Source: Hyphomicrobiaceae bacterium (GTDB taxonomy: Bacteria > Pseudomonadota > Alphaproteobacteria > Rhizobiales > Hyphomicrobiaceae). Taken from it: a stretch of 64,000 bases of DNA. The number at the start of each line of letters is the position of its first letter. The first letter of the stretch is position 1. The notes below the pieces were generated by a model. The model was not told where the DNA came from. It saw only the letters and a list, made by a program, of their open reading frames with translations, and searched no databases. Below, piece after piece: positions 55,818-64,000 of this stretch. The stretch lies in the NCBI GenBank assembly GCA_023384095.1, contig JAHDXT010000009.1:43197-107196 (forward strand). Reading direction: 5' to 3'. The position numbers and the translations under genes were made by a program.

Positions 55818-57068
55818 TTGCGATACTCGGTCTTCAACCTGCTGAGGCAGGCGGCGCAGGCCCACAAGGGATGGCCGCGGCAGTGGCGCGACCCCGAGCC
55901 GAAGCCGGCCTACGACGTGGTGATCGTCGGTGCCGGCGGGCATGGGCTGGCGACGGCCTACTATCTCGCCAGGGAGCACGGCGTCAGGAACGTCGCCGTC
56001 ATCGAGAAGGGCTGGCTCGGCGGCGGCAACACCGGCCGCAACACGACGATCATCCGCTCCAACTATCTCTGGGAGGAGAGCGAGGCGATCTACGAGCACG
56101 CGGTCAAGCTGTGGGAGACGCTGTCCGACGAGCTCAACTACAACGTCATGTACTCGCCGCGCGGCGTCATGATGCTGGCCCATACGGTGCACGACATCCA
56201 GGTGTTCAAGCGCCACGTGCACGCCAACCGGCTCGCCGGCATCGACAACGAGTGGCTGACGCCGGCGGAGGCCAAGGCCTTCTGCCCGCCGCTCAACATC
56301 ACGTCCTCGGTCCGCTATCCGGTGCTCGGCGCGGCTCTGCAGCGCCGTGGCGGCGTGGCACGCCACGATGCCGTCGCCTGGGGCTACGCGCGCGCAGCCG
56401 ACGGGCTTGGCGTCGACATCATCCAGAACTGCGAGGTGACCGGCATCCGCCGCGGAGCCGGCGGGGCGGTCGAAGCCGTCGAGACCACACGCGGGCTAAT
56501 CAGGGCCGGCAAGGTCGGTGTGGTCGCGGCGGGCCATACGAGCGTCGTCGCCGCCATGGCCGGTTTCAGGATGCCGCTCGAGAGCTACCCGCTGCAGGCC
56601 CTGGTCTCGGAGCCGGTGAAGCCGGTCTTCCCGTGCGTGGTCATGTCGAACGGCATGCACGCCTACGTCTCGCAGTCCGACAAGGGCGAGCTCGTCATCG
56701 GCGCCGGCACGGATCAGTACGTGTCCTACAGCCAGACCGGAGGCCTGCACATCACCACGCATACCCTCGACGCCATCTGCGAGCTGTTCCCGATGTTCCG
56801 GCGTATGCGCATGCTGCGCAACTGGGGCGGCATCGTCGACGTGACGCCGGACCGTTCGCCGATCATCGGCATGACCCCCGTGCCGGGCCTCTATGTCAAC
56901 TGCGGCTGGGGCACCGGCGGCTTCAAGGCGACGCCCGGCTCGGGCCACATCTTCGCCGCCACCATCGCCCGCGGCGAGCCGCACCCGATCGCCGCGCCCT
57001 TCACACTCGACCGCTTCCGCACCGGCCGGCTGATCGACGAGGCGGCTGCCGCCGCCGTCGCGCACTGA
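55818..57068 (+). CDS. soxB: Sarcosine oxidase subunit beta
   Basis: FAD- and FMN-binding subunit of heterotetrameric sarcosine oxidase, which turns sarcosine, tetrahydrofolate and O2 into glycine, methylene-THF and H2O2. The 416-residue protein has [20 protein letters not shown] and [13 protein letters not shown], both typical. It starts with TTG at 55818, AAGGGGAG seven bases upstream. About 900 bp of repeats separate it from soxD. Confidence 0.94.
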   Translation: MRYSVFNLLRQAAQAHKGWPRQWRDPEPKPAYDVVIVGAGGHGLATAYYLAREHGVRNVAVIEKGWLGGGNTGRNTTIIRSNYLWEESEAIYEHAVKLWETLSDELNYNVMYSPRGVMMLAHTVHDIQVFKRHVHANRLAGIDNEWLTPAEAKAFCPPLNITSSVRYPVLGAALQRRGGVARHDAVAWGYARAADGLGVDIIQNCEVTGIRRGAGGAVEAVETTRGLIRAGKVGVVAAGHTSVVAAMAGFRMPLESYPLQALVSEPVKPVFPCVVMSNGMHAYVSQSDKGELVIGAGTDQYVSYSQTGGLHITTHTLDAICELFPMFRRMRMLRNWGGIVDVTPDRSPIIGMTPVPGLYVNCGWGTGGFKATPGSGHIFAATIARGEPHPIAAPFTLDRFRTGRLIDEAAAAAVAH

Positions 57069-57972
57069 GGGCCAGCGGAGCTCGAATTTGGAAGGATGAG
57101 TGTTGTGGATTTTGCGCTTGATTCCTCGCCGTCATCCCGGACGACGAGCCACCCTTCGGTGGCGAGGAGATCCGGGATCCAGCATGAGAAGTGCCGAAGG
57201 CGCGCTCATTTCGTGTCCTCCGGACGCGTCTTGCGCTGGATCCCGGATCGGCGGTCGCTTCGCTCCCTGGTCCGGGATGACGGGAAGCAGGCGTTGGTTG
57301 GGGGACACTAGCGCTTGCTGTCATCCCGGAAACCGCGCGCCCTGGAACGTCCGACCCTGAGCACCGCCGAATTGTTCCGCGCGGTTGCCCCGGGCCCAGG
57401 GCCAAAGGCTCTGAAACGAGAACGGGGCGAAGGGGGTCAGAGCCTGCGGGTCTGAAACGAAACGTGGTTAATCAGGAGGTCCGGTGTCCCACTGGCTCGC
57501 GAGCATCAAGGCATCAAACCCCGTCCCGCCGAAGCAAAGTGGTGGCGGATCGCAGATACCCGCCTGCGCGGGTATGACGGTGAGTGTGGGCGGGCGGATG
57601 GGAATGAAACGGTGCCGCCAAGCAGGTGTGCGGCCGCATGGCACCACCGTAACGCCCACCCAATCCGTCATTTCCGCGGAGGCGGAAATCTGTGATGCGT
57701 TTCAACGGGCAAGACGGGGCCGGACCCTGCGCGGCCTGCAGCGAAACCTGGCTGAACACGAGCTCCCAAGCCCCAAGAATCCGGGGCGACCTCTGCTGCA
57801 CCCGTTTCGTCATCGAGGGTCGGCAAGGCCGGTGAGCGGCTGACCCCCGGCGACGGGAACGCCCGTTGCAGGGACGACAGTTGCCCGCTCTCCGCCCCCG
57901 CGCGCGGCGCGACGGCTTAAGTTGGGATGATAAACGGCCAATCGAAATGAACTGGAAGAACGCAGGTCTGTC
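57069..57972. repeat. Palindromic repeat array between soxB and soxD
   Basis: No credible gene. A nested palindrome spans 57129-57283: outer arms 57129-57141 and 57271-57283 are 13-bp perfect inverted repeats, and inner arms 57169-57183 and 57235-57249 are 15-bp perfect. A partial copy of the outer arm recurs near 57318. Two smaller hairpins lie at 57557-57574 and 57670-57689. These match the style of dispersed intergenic repeats in alphaproteobacteria. The array separates genes normally contiguous. Confidence 0.75.
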
Positions 57973-58284
57973 ATGCTGCTGATCCCCTGCCCCTGCTGCG
58001 GCGAGGCGCGGCCCGAGATCGAGTTCCGCTACGGCGGCGAGGCGCACGTCGCGCGGCCGCGCGATCCCACCTCGCTGAACGATGAGGAGTGGGCCGACTT
58101 CCTCTATATGCGGTCCAACCCGAAAGGCATCCATTACGAGCGCTGGCGGCACGTGCACGGCTGCGGCCGCTTCTTCAACGCCGTCAGGGATACGGTCTCC
58201 GACCGCATCCTGCTGACCTACAAGGCCGGCGAGGCGCGGCCCGACCCGGCCGCCGTCGCCGCGGCCAGGGAGGAGCGCCGATGA
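57973..58284 (+). CDS. soxD: Sarcosine oxidase subunit delta
   Basis: A 103-residue zinc-binding subunit: CPCCGEARPEIEF at the start and HGCGRFFN give the Cys/His zinc ligands; RYGGEAHVARP is the family signature. The stop overlaps the soxA ATG by 4 bases. Confidence 0.95.
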   Translation: MLLIPCPCCGEARPEIEFRYGGEAHVARPRDPTSLNDEEWADFLYMRSNPKGIHYERWRHVHGCGRFFNAVRDTVSDRILLTYKAGEARPDPAAVAAAREERR

Positions 58285-61200
58285 GCCATCCGGCGTTCCG
58301 GACCGCTGCCGGCGGACGCATCGACCGTACGCGGCCGGTCCGCTTCACGTTCGACGGCAAGAGCTACACCGGGTTCGCTGGCGATACGCTGGCCTCGGCG
58401 CTGCTCGCCAGCGGCGTCCACCTGATGGGGCGCTCCTTCAAGTACCACCGCCCGCGCGGACCGATCGCGGCCGGGTCGGAGGAGCCGAACGCGCTGGTCG
58501 GCGTCACCGGGCCGAACGGCCGCGAGACGCCCAACCTGCGCGCCACGCAGGTGGAGATCTACGACGGCCTCGTCGCCGTGAGCCAGAACCGCTGGCCGTC
58601 GCTGGCCTTCGACGCCAACGCGGTGAACGACCTCTTCTGGCCCCTTCTGCCGTCCGGCTTCTACTACAAGACGTTCATGGGCCCGAGCGTCCTCGGGGCG
58701 ACGCGGGCCTGGAAGTCGATCTACGAGCCAGTGATCCGCCGCGCCGCCGGACTCGGTCGTGCGCCTGCAGCACCCGATCCCGACCACTACGCGAGCCGCT
58801 TCGTCCATTCCGACGTGCTCGTCATCGGCGCCGGGCCGGCGGGGATCGCCGCCGCCATGGCCGCCTCCGCTGCCGGCGCGCAGGTCATCTTGTGCGACGA
58901 GCAGGCCGAGCTCGGCGGGTCGCTGCTGGCAGACACCCTCTCGCGCATCGACGGGCGGCCCGCGGCCCAGTGGCTGGACGGGGCGCTGGCCTCGCTCGCG
59001 GGCCGGCCCAACGTGACGCTGCTGCCGCGGACGCAGGCTTTCGGCTATTTCGCCGACAACTTCGTCGCCCTGCAGCAGCGCGTCACGGATCATCTCGCCT
59101 CGCCCCACACGGACATGCCGCGCGAGCGGCTCTGGCAGGTGCGGGCGAGAGAGGTGGTGATCGCCGCCGGAGCCATCGAGCGGCCGCTGGTGTTTCCCGA
59201 CAACGACCGGCCGGGCATCATGCTGGCCGATGCGGCGCGGACCCATGTCGCCCGCTACGGCGTCCGGCCCGGCACGCGTGCGGTGGTCTTCACGGCGTGC
59301 GACACGGCCTACGAGGCGGCGCTGGCCCTGCGAGAGGCCGGCGTCGACGTTCGCCTCGTCGCCGACCTGCGCAGCGATCCGGCCGGCGCCGCAGCGGACG
59401 CGGTGCGCCGCGCCGGCATCCGGGTCGCGGGCGCGACGACGGTCACCGGCACGCGGGGTCGGCTGCGAGTCTCGGCGGTTCGCCTCGGATCGCTCACAGC
59501 GGGCGGCGAGGTCGTCCCTGGCGAGGAGATCGCCTGCGACCTCTTGCTGATGTCGGGTGGCTGGACACCCTCGGTGCACCTCCATTCGCAGTCGCGCGGC
59601 AAGGTGGTGTGGAGCGAGGACGCGCAGGCGTTCCTGCCGGGCGCCCATGCGCAGCGCGAGCGGTCGGCCGGCGCCTGCCGCGGCGTGTTCGGGCTCGCGG
59701 CGGCGCTTGCGGACGGCGCTGCCGCTGGCCGTGTCGCAGCGATGAAGGCCGGCTTCACGCCCAACGGCGCGCCCAGTCCCGCCGTCGAGGAGCTGGCGCA
59801 CTCCTGGCACGGCGTGCTGGGGGCTTGCCCGCACCACCGCGACCCGGCGCGCGTCAAGGCCTTCGTCGACTTCCAGAACGATGTCACGGCCAAGGACCTC
59901 GAGCTCGCCACGCGCGAGGGCTTCCGCTCCATCGAGCACGTCAAGCGCTTCACGACGACGGGCATGGCGACGGACCAGGGCAAGACCTCCAACGTCAACG
60001 CCCTCGCGATCGTCTCGAAGGCGACCGCCGCCCCGGTGCCCGCCGTCGGACTGACCACGTTCCGCATGCCCTATACGCCGGTGACGTTCGGCGTCCTCGC
60101 CGGGCACAATCGCGGCGAGCTGTTCGATCCCGTGCGCACCACGCCGATCCATTCCTGGGCCGTTGAGAAAGGGGCCGTGTTCGAGGACGTCGGCCTGTGG
60201 AAGCGCGCCCGCTACTTCCCGCGCGCCGGAGAGGACATGCATGCCGCCGTCTCGCGCGAGTGCCGCACGGCCCGCGCGTGCGTCGGGCTGCTCGACGCCT
60301 CGACGCTCGGCAAGATCGAGGTCGTGGGTCCCGACGCCGCCGAGCTCCTCGAGCGCATGTACGTCAACCCATGGCGGAAGCTGCAGCCGGGCCGCTGCCG
60401 CTACGGGCTGCTGCTCAACGAGGCGGGCTACGTGATCGACGACGGCGTCGCGGCGCGCGTCGCGCCCGACCGCTTCCACGTCACGACTACGACCGGCGGC
60501 GCGCCGCGGGTGCTCGCCATGATGGAGGACTATCTTCAGACCGAGTTCCCGGAGCTGAAGGTCTGGCTCACCTCGACGACAGAGCAATGGGCCGTCATCG
60601 CCGTGCAGGGTCCACGGGCGCGTGACGTGCTGGCGCCGCTGGTCGAGGGCATCGACCTCCGGTGCGAGGCGTTCCCGCACATGGCCATGCGCGAAGGCCG
60701 GATCTGCGGCGTGCCGACCCGGCTGTTCCGCGTCAGCTTCACGGGCGAGCTCGGATACGAGGTCAACGTGCCGGCCGACTTCGGCCGCGCCGTCTGGGAA
60801 GCGATCTGGAGCAGGGTCCTCGAGGCTGGCGGCTGCGCCTACGGCACCGAGGCCATGCACGTGCTCAGGGCGGAGAAGGGCTACATCATCGTCGGCCAGG
60901 AGACGGACGGGACGGTGACGCCGGACGACCTCGGTCTCGGCTGGGCCATCGGCAAAGCGAAGGCGGACTTCGTCGGCAAGCGTTCGCTGGTCCGGCCGGA
61001 CATGCTCGCTGCCGGCCGCAAGCAGCTCGTGGGCCTCGTCACGGCCGACCCCGCCACCGTGCTGGAGGAAGGGGCCCAGATCACGCGCGATGCCGATCCC
61101 GCCAAAGGGTCGCCGGCGCTCGGCCACGTCACCTCGTCCTACTGGAGCGATGCCTCGGGGCGCTCGATCGCCCTGGCGCTCGTCGCCGGCGGCCGCGCGC

Positions 61201-61304
61201 GCATCGGAGAGACGCTCCATGTGCCGATGCCCGGCAAGGCGGTCGCCGTGACGGTCGCCTCGCCGGTGTTCCTCGACCCGAAAGGAGAACGGCTCGATGG
61301 CTGA
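58281..61304 (+). CDS. soxA: Sarcosine oxidase subunit alpha
   Basis: A 1007-residue subunit with three parts: an N-terminal 2Fe-2S-ferredoxin-like fold (FTFDGKSYTGFAGDTLASAL, about 20-110), an NAD-binding domain (VLVIGAGPAGIAAAMAASAA, about 178-197), and from about residue 610 a C-terminal aminomethyltransferase/folate domain (CVGLLDASTLGKIEV; FTGELGYEVNVPA). It couples sarcosine oxidation to folate. It overlaps soxD and soxG. Confidence 0.95.
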   Translation: MSHPAFRTAAGGRIDRTRPVRFTFDGKSYTGFAGDTLASALLASGVHLMGRSFKYHRPRGPIAAGSEEPNALVGVTGPNGRETPNLRATQVEIYDGLVAVSQNRWPSLAFDANAVNDLFWPLLPSGFYYKTFMGPSVLGATRAWKSIYEPVIRRAAGLGRAPAAPDPDHYASRFVHSDVLVIGAGPAGIAAAMAASAAGAQVILCDEQAELGGSLLADTLSRIDGRPAAQWLDGALASLAGRPNVTLLPRTQAFGYFADNFVALQQRVTDHLASPHTDMPRERLWQVRAREVVIAAGAIERPLVFPDNDRPGIMLADAARTHVARYGVRPGTRAVVFTACDTAYEAALALREAGVDVRLVADLRSDPAGAAADAVRRAGIRVAGATTVTGTRGRLRVSAVRLGSLTAGGEVVPGEEIACDLLLMSGGWTPSVHLHSQSRGKVVWSEDAQAFLPGAHAQRERSAGACRGVFGLAAALADGAAAGRVAAMKAGFTPNGAPSPAVEELAHSWHGVLGACPHHRDPARVKAFVDFQNDVTAKDLELATREGFRSIEHVKRFTTTGMATDQGKTSNVNALAIVSKATAAPVPAVGLTTFRMPYTPVTFGVLAGHNRGELFDPVRTTPIHSWAVEKGAVFEDVGLWKRARYFPRAGEDMHAAVSRECRTARACVGLLDASTLGKIEVVGPDAAELLERMYVNPWRKLQPGRCRYGLLLNEAGYVIDDGVAARVAPDRFHVTTTTGGAPRVLAMMEDYLQTEFPELKVWLTSTTEQWAVIAVQGPRARDVLAPLVEGIDLRCEAFPHMAMREGRICGVPTRLFRVSFTGELGYEVNVPADFGRAVWEAIWSRVLEAGGCAYGTEAMHVLRAEKGYIIVGQETDGTVTPDDLGLGWAIGKAKADFVGKRSLVRPDMLAAGRKQLVGLVTADPATVLEEGAQITRDADPAKGSPALGHVTSSYWSDASGRSIALALVAGGRARIGETLHVPMPGKAVAVTVASPVFLDPKGERLDG

Positions 61305-61872
61305 CGTCGCGCTGCGCCGCCCGCCCCAGATCGGACTGGCGCTCGTCGCCGACGAGCGGAGCGTGAGGCTGGAGGCCATCGACAGGGTGAGCCGCTTCGC
61401 CGTGCGCGGCGACGCGGATGCCGCCGCAATCATCGGCCGGGCGTTCGGAGTCGCGTTGCCGACGGAGCCATGGCGCGCGGCATTCGACGGTCCGCTCGCG
61501 GCGCTGTGGCTCGGGCCCGACGAGTGGCTGCTGCTGGCGGAGGGCGGCGATCCGGAGGCCATATCGGCCGAGGTCGCCGGGGCCGTGGGCGGCCGCCCCT
61601 GCTCCTGGGTCGACGTCTCCCACCGCAATGCCGGCTTCCTGCTCAGCGGTCCCGATGCCGCCGACGTGCTCAACTCAGGCTGCCCGCTGCCGCTCGGGCT
61701 TGCCGCCTTCCCGGTCGGCAGGTGCACGCGGACGCTGTTCGGCAAGGCCGAGATCGTGCTATGGCGGACCGGCGAGACGGCGTTCCGGATCGAGGTCTGG
61801 CGCTCCTTCGCCGCCTATGCCGCCGGCCTCATCGCCGAGGCCGCGCGCGAGCACGCGGTCCCGGCTGCGTAG
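61297..61872 (+). CDS. soxG: Sarcosine oxidase subunit gamma
   Basis: A 191-residue subunit completing the oxidase. Seen: LWLGPDEWLLLAEGG and SWVDVSHRNAGFLLSGPDAADVLNSGCPL, family hallmarks. AAAGGAG precedes the ATG, which overlaps the soxA stop by 8 bases. Confidence 0.94.
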   Translation: MADVALRRPPQIGLALVADERSVRLEAIDRVSRFAVRGDADAAAIIGRAFGVALPTEPWRAAFDGPLAALWLGPDEWLLLAEGGDPEAISAEVAGAVGGRPCSWVDVSHRNAGFLLSGPDAADVLNSGCPLPLGLAAFPVGRCTRTLFGKAEIVLWRTGETAFRIEVWRSFAAYAAGLIAEAAREHAVPAA

Positions 61873-61878
61873 CGGCCG

Positions 61879-63741
61879 TCAGGCCGACGTCTCCATTGCT
61901 TCCAGCTCGTCAATCATCCGGCCGATGACGTGCAGACCCTTCTGCCAGAACTCCGGCTGGGTCGCATCGAGCCCGAACGGCGCCAGCAGCTCCGAATGAT
62001 GCTTCGAGCCGCCGGCCTTCAGCATGTCGAAGTACTTGGCCACGAACCCCGGATGCGCCTCCTCGTAGAGCGCATAGAGCGAGTTCACGAGGCAGTCGCC
62101 GAACGCGTAGGCGTAGACGTAGAACGGCGAATGAATGAAGTGGGGGATATAGGCCCAGAACACCTCGTAGCCGGGCTTCAGATCGATGCCGGGCCCTAGG
62201 CTTTCGGCTTGCACCTCGAGCCATAGGGCGTTGAGCTGGTCGGGCGTCAGCTCGCCCTTGCGCCGCCCCTCGTGGACCTTGCGCTCGAAGCTGTAGAAGG
62301 CGATCTGCCGGACGACGGTGTTGAGCATGTCCTCCACCTTGCCGGCCATCAGAGCCTTCCTCTCGCGCGGGTCGGCGGCTTCCGCCAGCAGCGCGCGGAA
62401 GGTCAGCATCTCGCCGAACACGGAGGCCGTCTCCGCCAGCGTCAGCGGCGTCTGCGACAGCAACGGCCCCTGCGGCGCCGCCAGCACCTGATGCACGCCG
62501 TGGCCGAGCTCGTGGGCGAGCGTCATCACGTCGCGCGACTTGCCCTGGTAGTTGAGCAGCACGTAGGGGTGCGCCGAAGGCACCGTCGGATGCGCGAACG
62601 CGCCGGGCGACTTGCCCGGGCGGACGGGAGCGTCGATCCATCCGCCGTCGAAGAACCGGCGCGCGATGCCCGCCATCTCGGGCGCAAACCCATTGTAGGC
62701 CGTCAGCACGATCTCGCGCGCCTCGCTCCATGGGACGATCCGCTCCGGCTTCTCCGGAAGTGGCGCGTTGCGGTCCCAGTGGGCGAGGCGGTCCTTGCCG
62801 AGCCAGCGCGCCTTCATCCGGTAGTAGCGATGGGAGAGCCGCGGATAGCTCGCCCGCACCGCGGCGACCAGCGCATCGACGACGGGCGCCTCGACGCGGT
62901 TGGCGAGATGGCGGGCGTCGGAGACGTCCTTGAACCCGCGCCAGCGGTCGGAGATCTCCTTGTCCTTGGCGAGCGTGTTGGTGATCAGCGTGAACAGGCG
63001 CAGGTTGTCCTTGAAGACCGCCGCCAGCGCTTCGGCACCCGCCCGCCGGCGGCCCTCGTCGGGATTGGACAAGAGGTTGAGCGTCGGCTCGAGCGCCAGC
63101 GGCTGCGGCTCGCCTTCGACCGGGAAGCGCAGGCCCGACATGGTCTCGTTGAACAGCCGGTCCCATGCGCCGCGCGACGTCTGCGACTTCTCGTGGAAGA
63201 GCTGCTCCAGCCTCTCATCGAGCTGGTGCGGCTTCTCCTTGCGCAGGTCGTCGAACCAGGGCTTGTAGCGCGCGAGCGCGGGGTGCTTCAGAGCCTCGGC
63301 CAGCACGTCGTCCTCGATCCTGTTGAGCTCCAGCTCGAAGAAGATCAGGTCGTTGGAGATGTTGGTCAGGCGCTCGCTGGTGTCGCCATAGAACTTCGAG
63401 CGTGCCGGGTCCGACTGGTCGGCGGTGTAAAGCAGCCCGGCATAGGACCCGAGCCGGCCCATGAGGTCGGCGAGCTGCTCATAGGCGCGGACCGCCTCCG
63501 CCAGTGCGGCCCCGTCCCGACCGATCTCGACGAGGCGGCCCTGGTAGGCCGCCTTGATGCGCTTGGCCTCTGCGGCGGCCGTGGCAAAGTCCCGCTCGAA
63601 CTCGGGCGCGCCGGGCGCGGGATAGAGGTCGGCGAGGCTCCATTCCGGCATCGCGCCGAGATCGACGGGCGCGCTCCCTGCCTTGGCTGCATGCTCCGCC
63701 TGCTGTGGTCCCCTGATGACGCTGAACTGCTCGATGGTCAT
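61879..63741 (-). CDS. pepF: Oligoendopeptidase F (M3 peptidase)
   Basis: A 620-residue cytoplasmic zinc peptidase of short peptides. The zinc motif HELGH is in VMTLAHELGHGVHQVL, with the downstream Glu in LTLAETASVFGEML, and PFYVYAYAFGDCLV near the end. The ATG at 63741 follows GGGAG. It converges on soxG with a 6-base gap. Confidence 0.94.
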   Translation of the reverse strand: MTIEQFSVIRGPQQAEHAAKAGSAPVDLGAMPEWSLADLYPAPGAPEFERDFATAAAEAKRIKAAYQGRLVEIGRDGAALAEAVRAYEQLADLMGRLGSYAGLLYTADQSDPARSKFYGDTSERLTNISNDLIFFELELNRIEDDVLAEALKHPALARYKPWFDDLRKEKPHQLDERLEQLFHEKSQTSRGAWDRLFNETMSGLRFPVEGEPQPLALEPTLNLLSNPDEGRRRAGAEALAAVFKDNLRLFTLITNTLAKDKEISDRWRGFKDVSDARHLANRVEAPVVDALVAAVRASYPRLSHRYYRMKARWLGKDRLAHWDRNAPLPEKPERIVPWSEAREIVLTAYNGFAPEMAGIARRFFDGGWIDAPVRPGKSPGAFAHPTVPSAHPYVLLNYQGKSRDVMTLAHELGHGVHQVLAAPQGPLLSQTPLTLAETASVFGEMLTFRALLAEAADPRERKALMAGKVEDMLNTVVRQIAFYSFERKVHEGRRKGELTPDQLNALWLEVQAESLGPGIDLKPGYEVFWAYIPHFIHSPFYVYAYAFGDCLVNSLYALYEEAHPGFVAKYFDMLKAGGSKHHSELLAPFGLDATQPEFWQKGLHVIGRMIDELEAMETSA

Positions 63742-63820
63742 TCGTGGGCTCCCGTTCTTTGTTTTCCAAGTCAACTGGGACATGGGGCCCAATGCGCGGG
63801 CCCGCTACTGCCCGTTTAAG

Positions 63821-64000
63821 CTATCCGTCCCTAACCCAGTTCACGAGCAACCAGGGGAGCTGCAAGGCGGGCATCTGGTGGTCCTGACAGGACTTGCACC
63901 AATAGGCAGCGCTTCGAAGCACTGCCTCGAATTCGTTAATGAACCTGACCTGCTCCCCGTCTCCCCTCCAGTCATAAGTTGAATCGGTTCTTCTTCTCTT
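63821..64000 (-). CDS. C-terminal part of an unrecognised protein (start beyond window)
   Basis: An open frame of 59 codons runs in from the right edge and stops at 63821. The end of the protein contains FINEFEAVLRSAAYWCKSCQ and then LPWLLVNW, with a CxxC pair. It is upstream of pepF on the same strand. It has no start in view, and I do not recognise the family; it may be spurious. Confidence 0.35.
   Translation of the reverse strand, partial: KRRRTDSTYDWRGDGEQVRFINEFEAVLRSAAYWCKSCQDHQMPALQLPWLLVNWVRDG

Noticed and set aside
57484..57843. 119-codon plus frame between soxB and soxD
   Set aside because: It encodes translated repeat (QIPACAGMTV-type peptide) and crosses two hairpins; no sign of a protein gene.
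58218..61745. Minus-strand open frame of 1175 codons opposite soxA
   Set aside because: It lies wholly antisense to soxA/soxG, whose motifs and overlaps are clear. Its translation is Arg/Gly/His-rich with no domain; long antisense frames are expected in G+C-rich DNA.
63880..63925. tRNA-like T-arm (minus strand GGTGCAAGTCCTGTC)
   Set aside because: No matching acceptor, D or anticodon stems could be found around it.

Overview
The window is 64 kb of G+C-rich DNA from an alphaproteobacterium, most likely of the Hyphomicrobiales or a close order. This rests on gene content: hisS-hisZ-hisG with a short HisG, a plant/rhizobial-type glutamate-cysteine ligase, the TPR protein-BamB-Der block, an HWE-family sensor kinase, heterotetrameric sarcosine oxidase, and TctC and TRAP solute receptors. 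No rRNA, tRNA, CRISPR array, transposase or prophage was found. The species cannot be told from the sequence alone.

Layout. 1-5.1 kb: the start of an acyl-CoA dehydrogenase (cut by the window edge), Sua5-type tRNA threonylcarbamoyladenylate synthase, a small secreted protein and RecQ helicase. 5.4-8.9 kb: an orphan TctC receptor with a LysR regulator, an NAD-dependent epimerase and a DUF1330 protein. 9-12.4 kb: hisS-hisZ-hisG operon. 12.6-15.5 kb: a TadG-like von Willebrand protein and a relative of the bacterial RNA-repair enzyme Pnkp with a decayed kinase domain, an intact phosphatase domain and no ligase domain. 15.6-23.5 kb: glcDEF (glycolate oxidation) back to back with a c-type cytochrome and lutABC (lactate oxidation). 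23.5-31.1 kb: a small Cys-rich secreted protein, gshA, a SEL1-like membrane protein, NnrU, a TPR protein, BamB and Der.

31.1-34.5 kb: a gene-poor stretch with three close matches to the EcfG general-stress promoter, a candidate terminated small RNA and a doubtful small ORF, followed by an HWE sensor kinase. This family includes the kinases that feed the alphaproteobacterial general stress response. 34.5-39.5 kb: a surface-sugar block (GH1-like glycosidase, a coupled 52-residue ORF and an SDR, divergent from a glycosyltransferase and UDP-galactopyranose mutase). 39.6-46.7 kb: single housekeeping or envelope genes (rhodanese, lipoprotein, YdcF, thiolase, multicopper oxidase, DUF922 protease), a 141-bp tandem intergenic repeat and a GlxA/GbdR-like regulator.

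47.0-55.6 kb: a compact catabolic island, visibly less G+C-rich at its transporter end. A GntR regulator, a DHDPS-family lyase, an aldehyde dehydrogenase and an FAD amine oxidase are joined by 4-base stop/start overlaps. They diverge from a ProC-like imine reductase and a complete TRAP transporter, with a TNGT-N2-ACNA operator between. The enzyme set resembles D-hydroxyproline catabolism, but the substrate is unknown; this is the best candidate for an undescribed pathway. 55.8-61.9 kb: soxB, then about 900 bp of palindromic repeats, then soxD-soxA-soxG. 61.9-64 kb: oligoendopeptidase F and the tail of an unrecognised gene.
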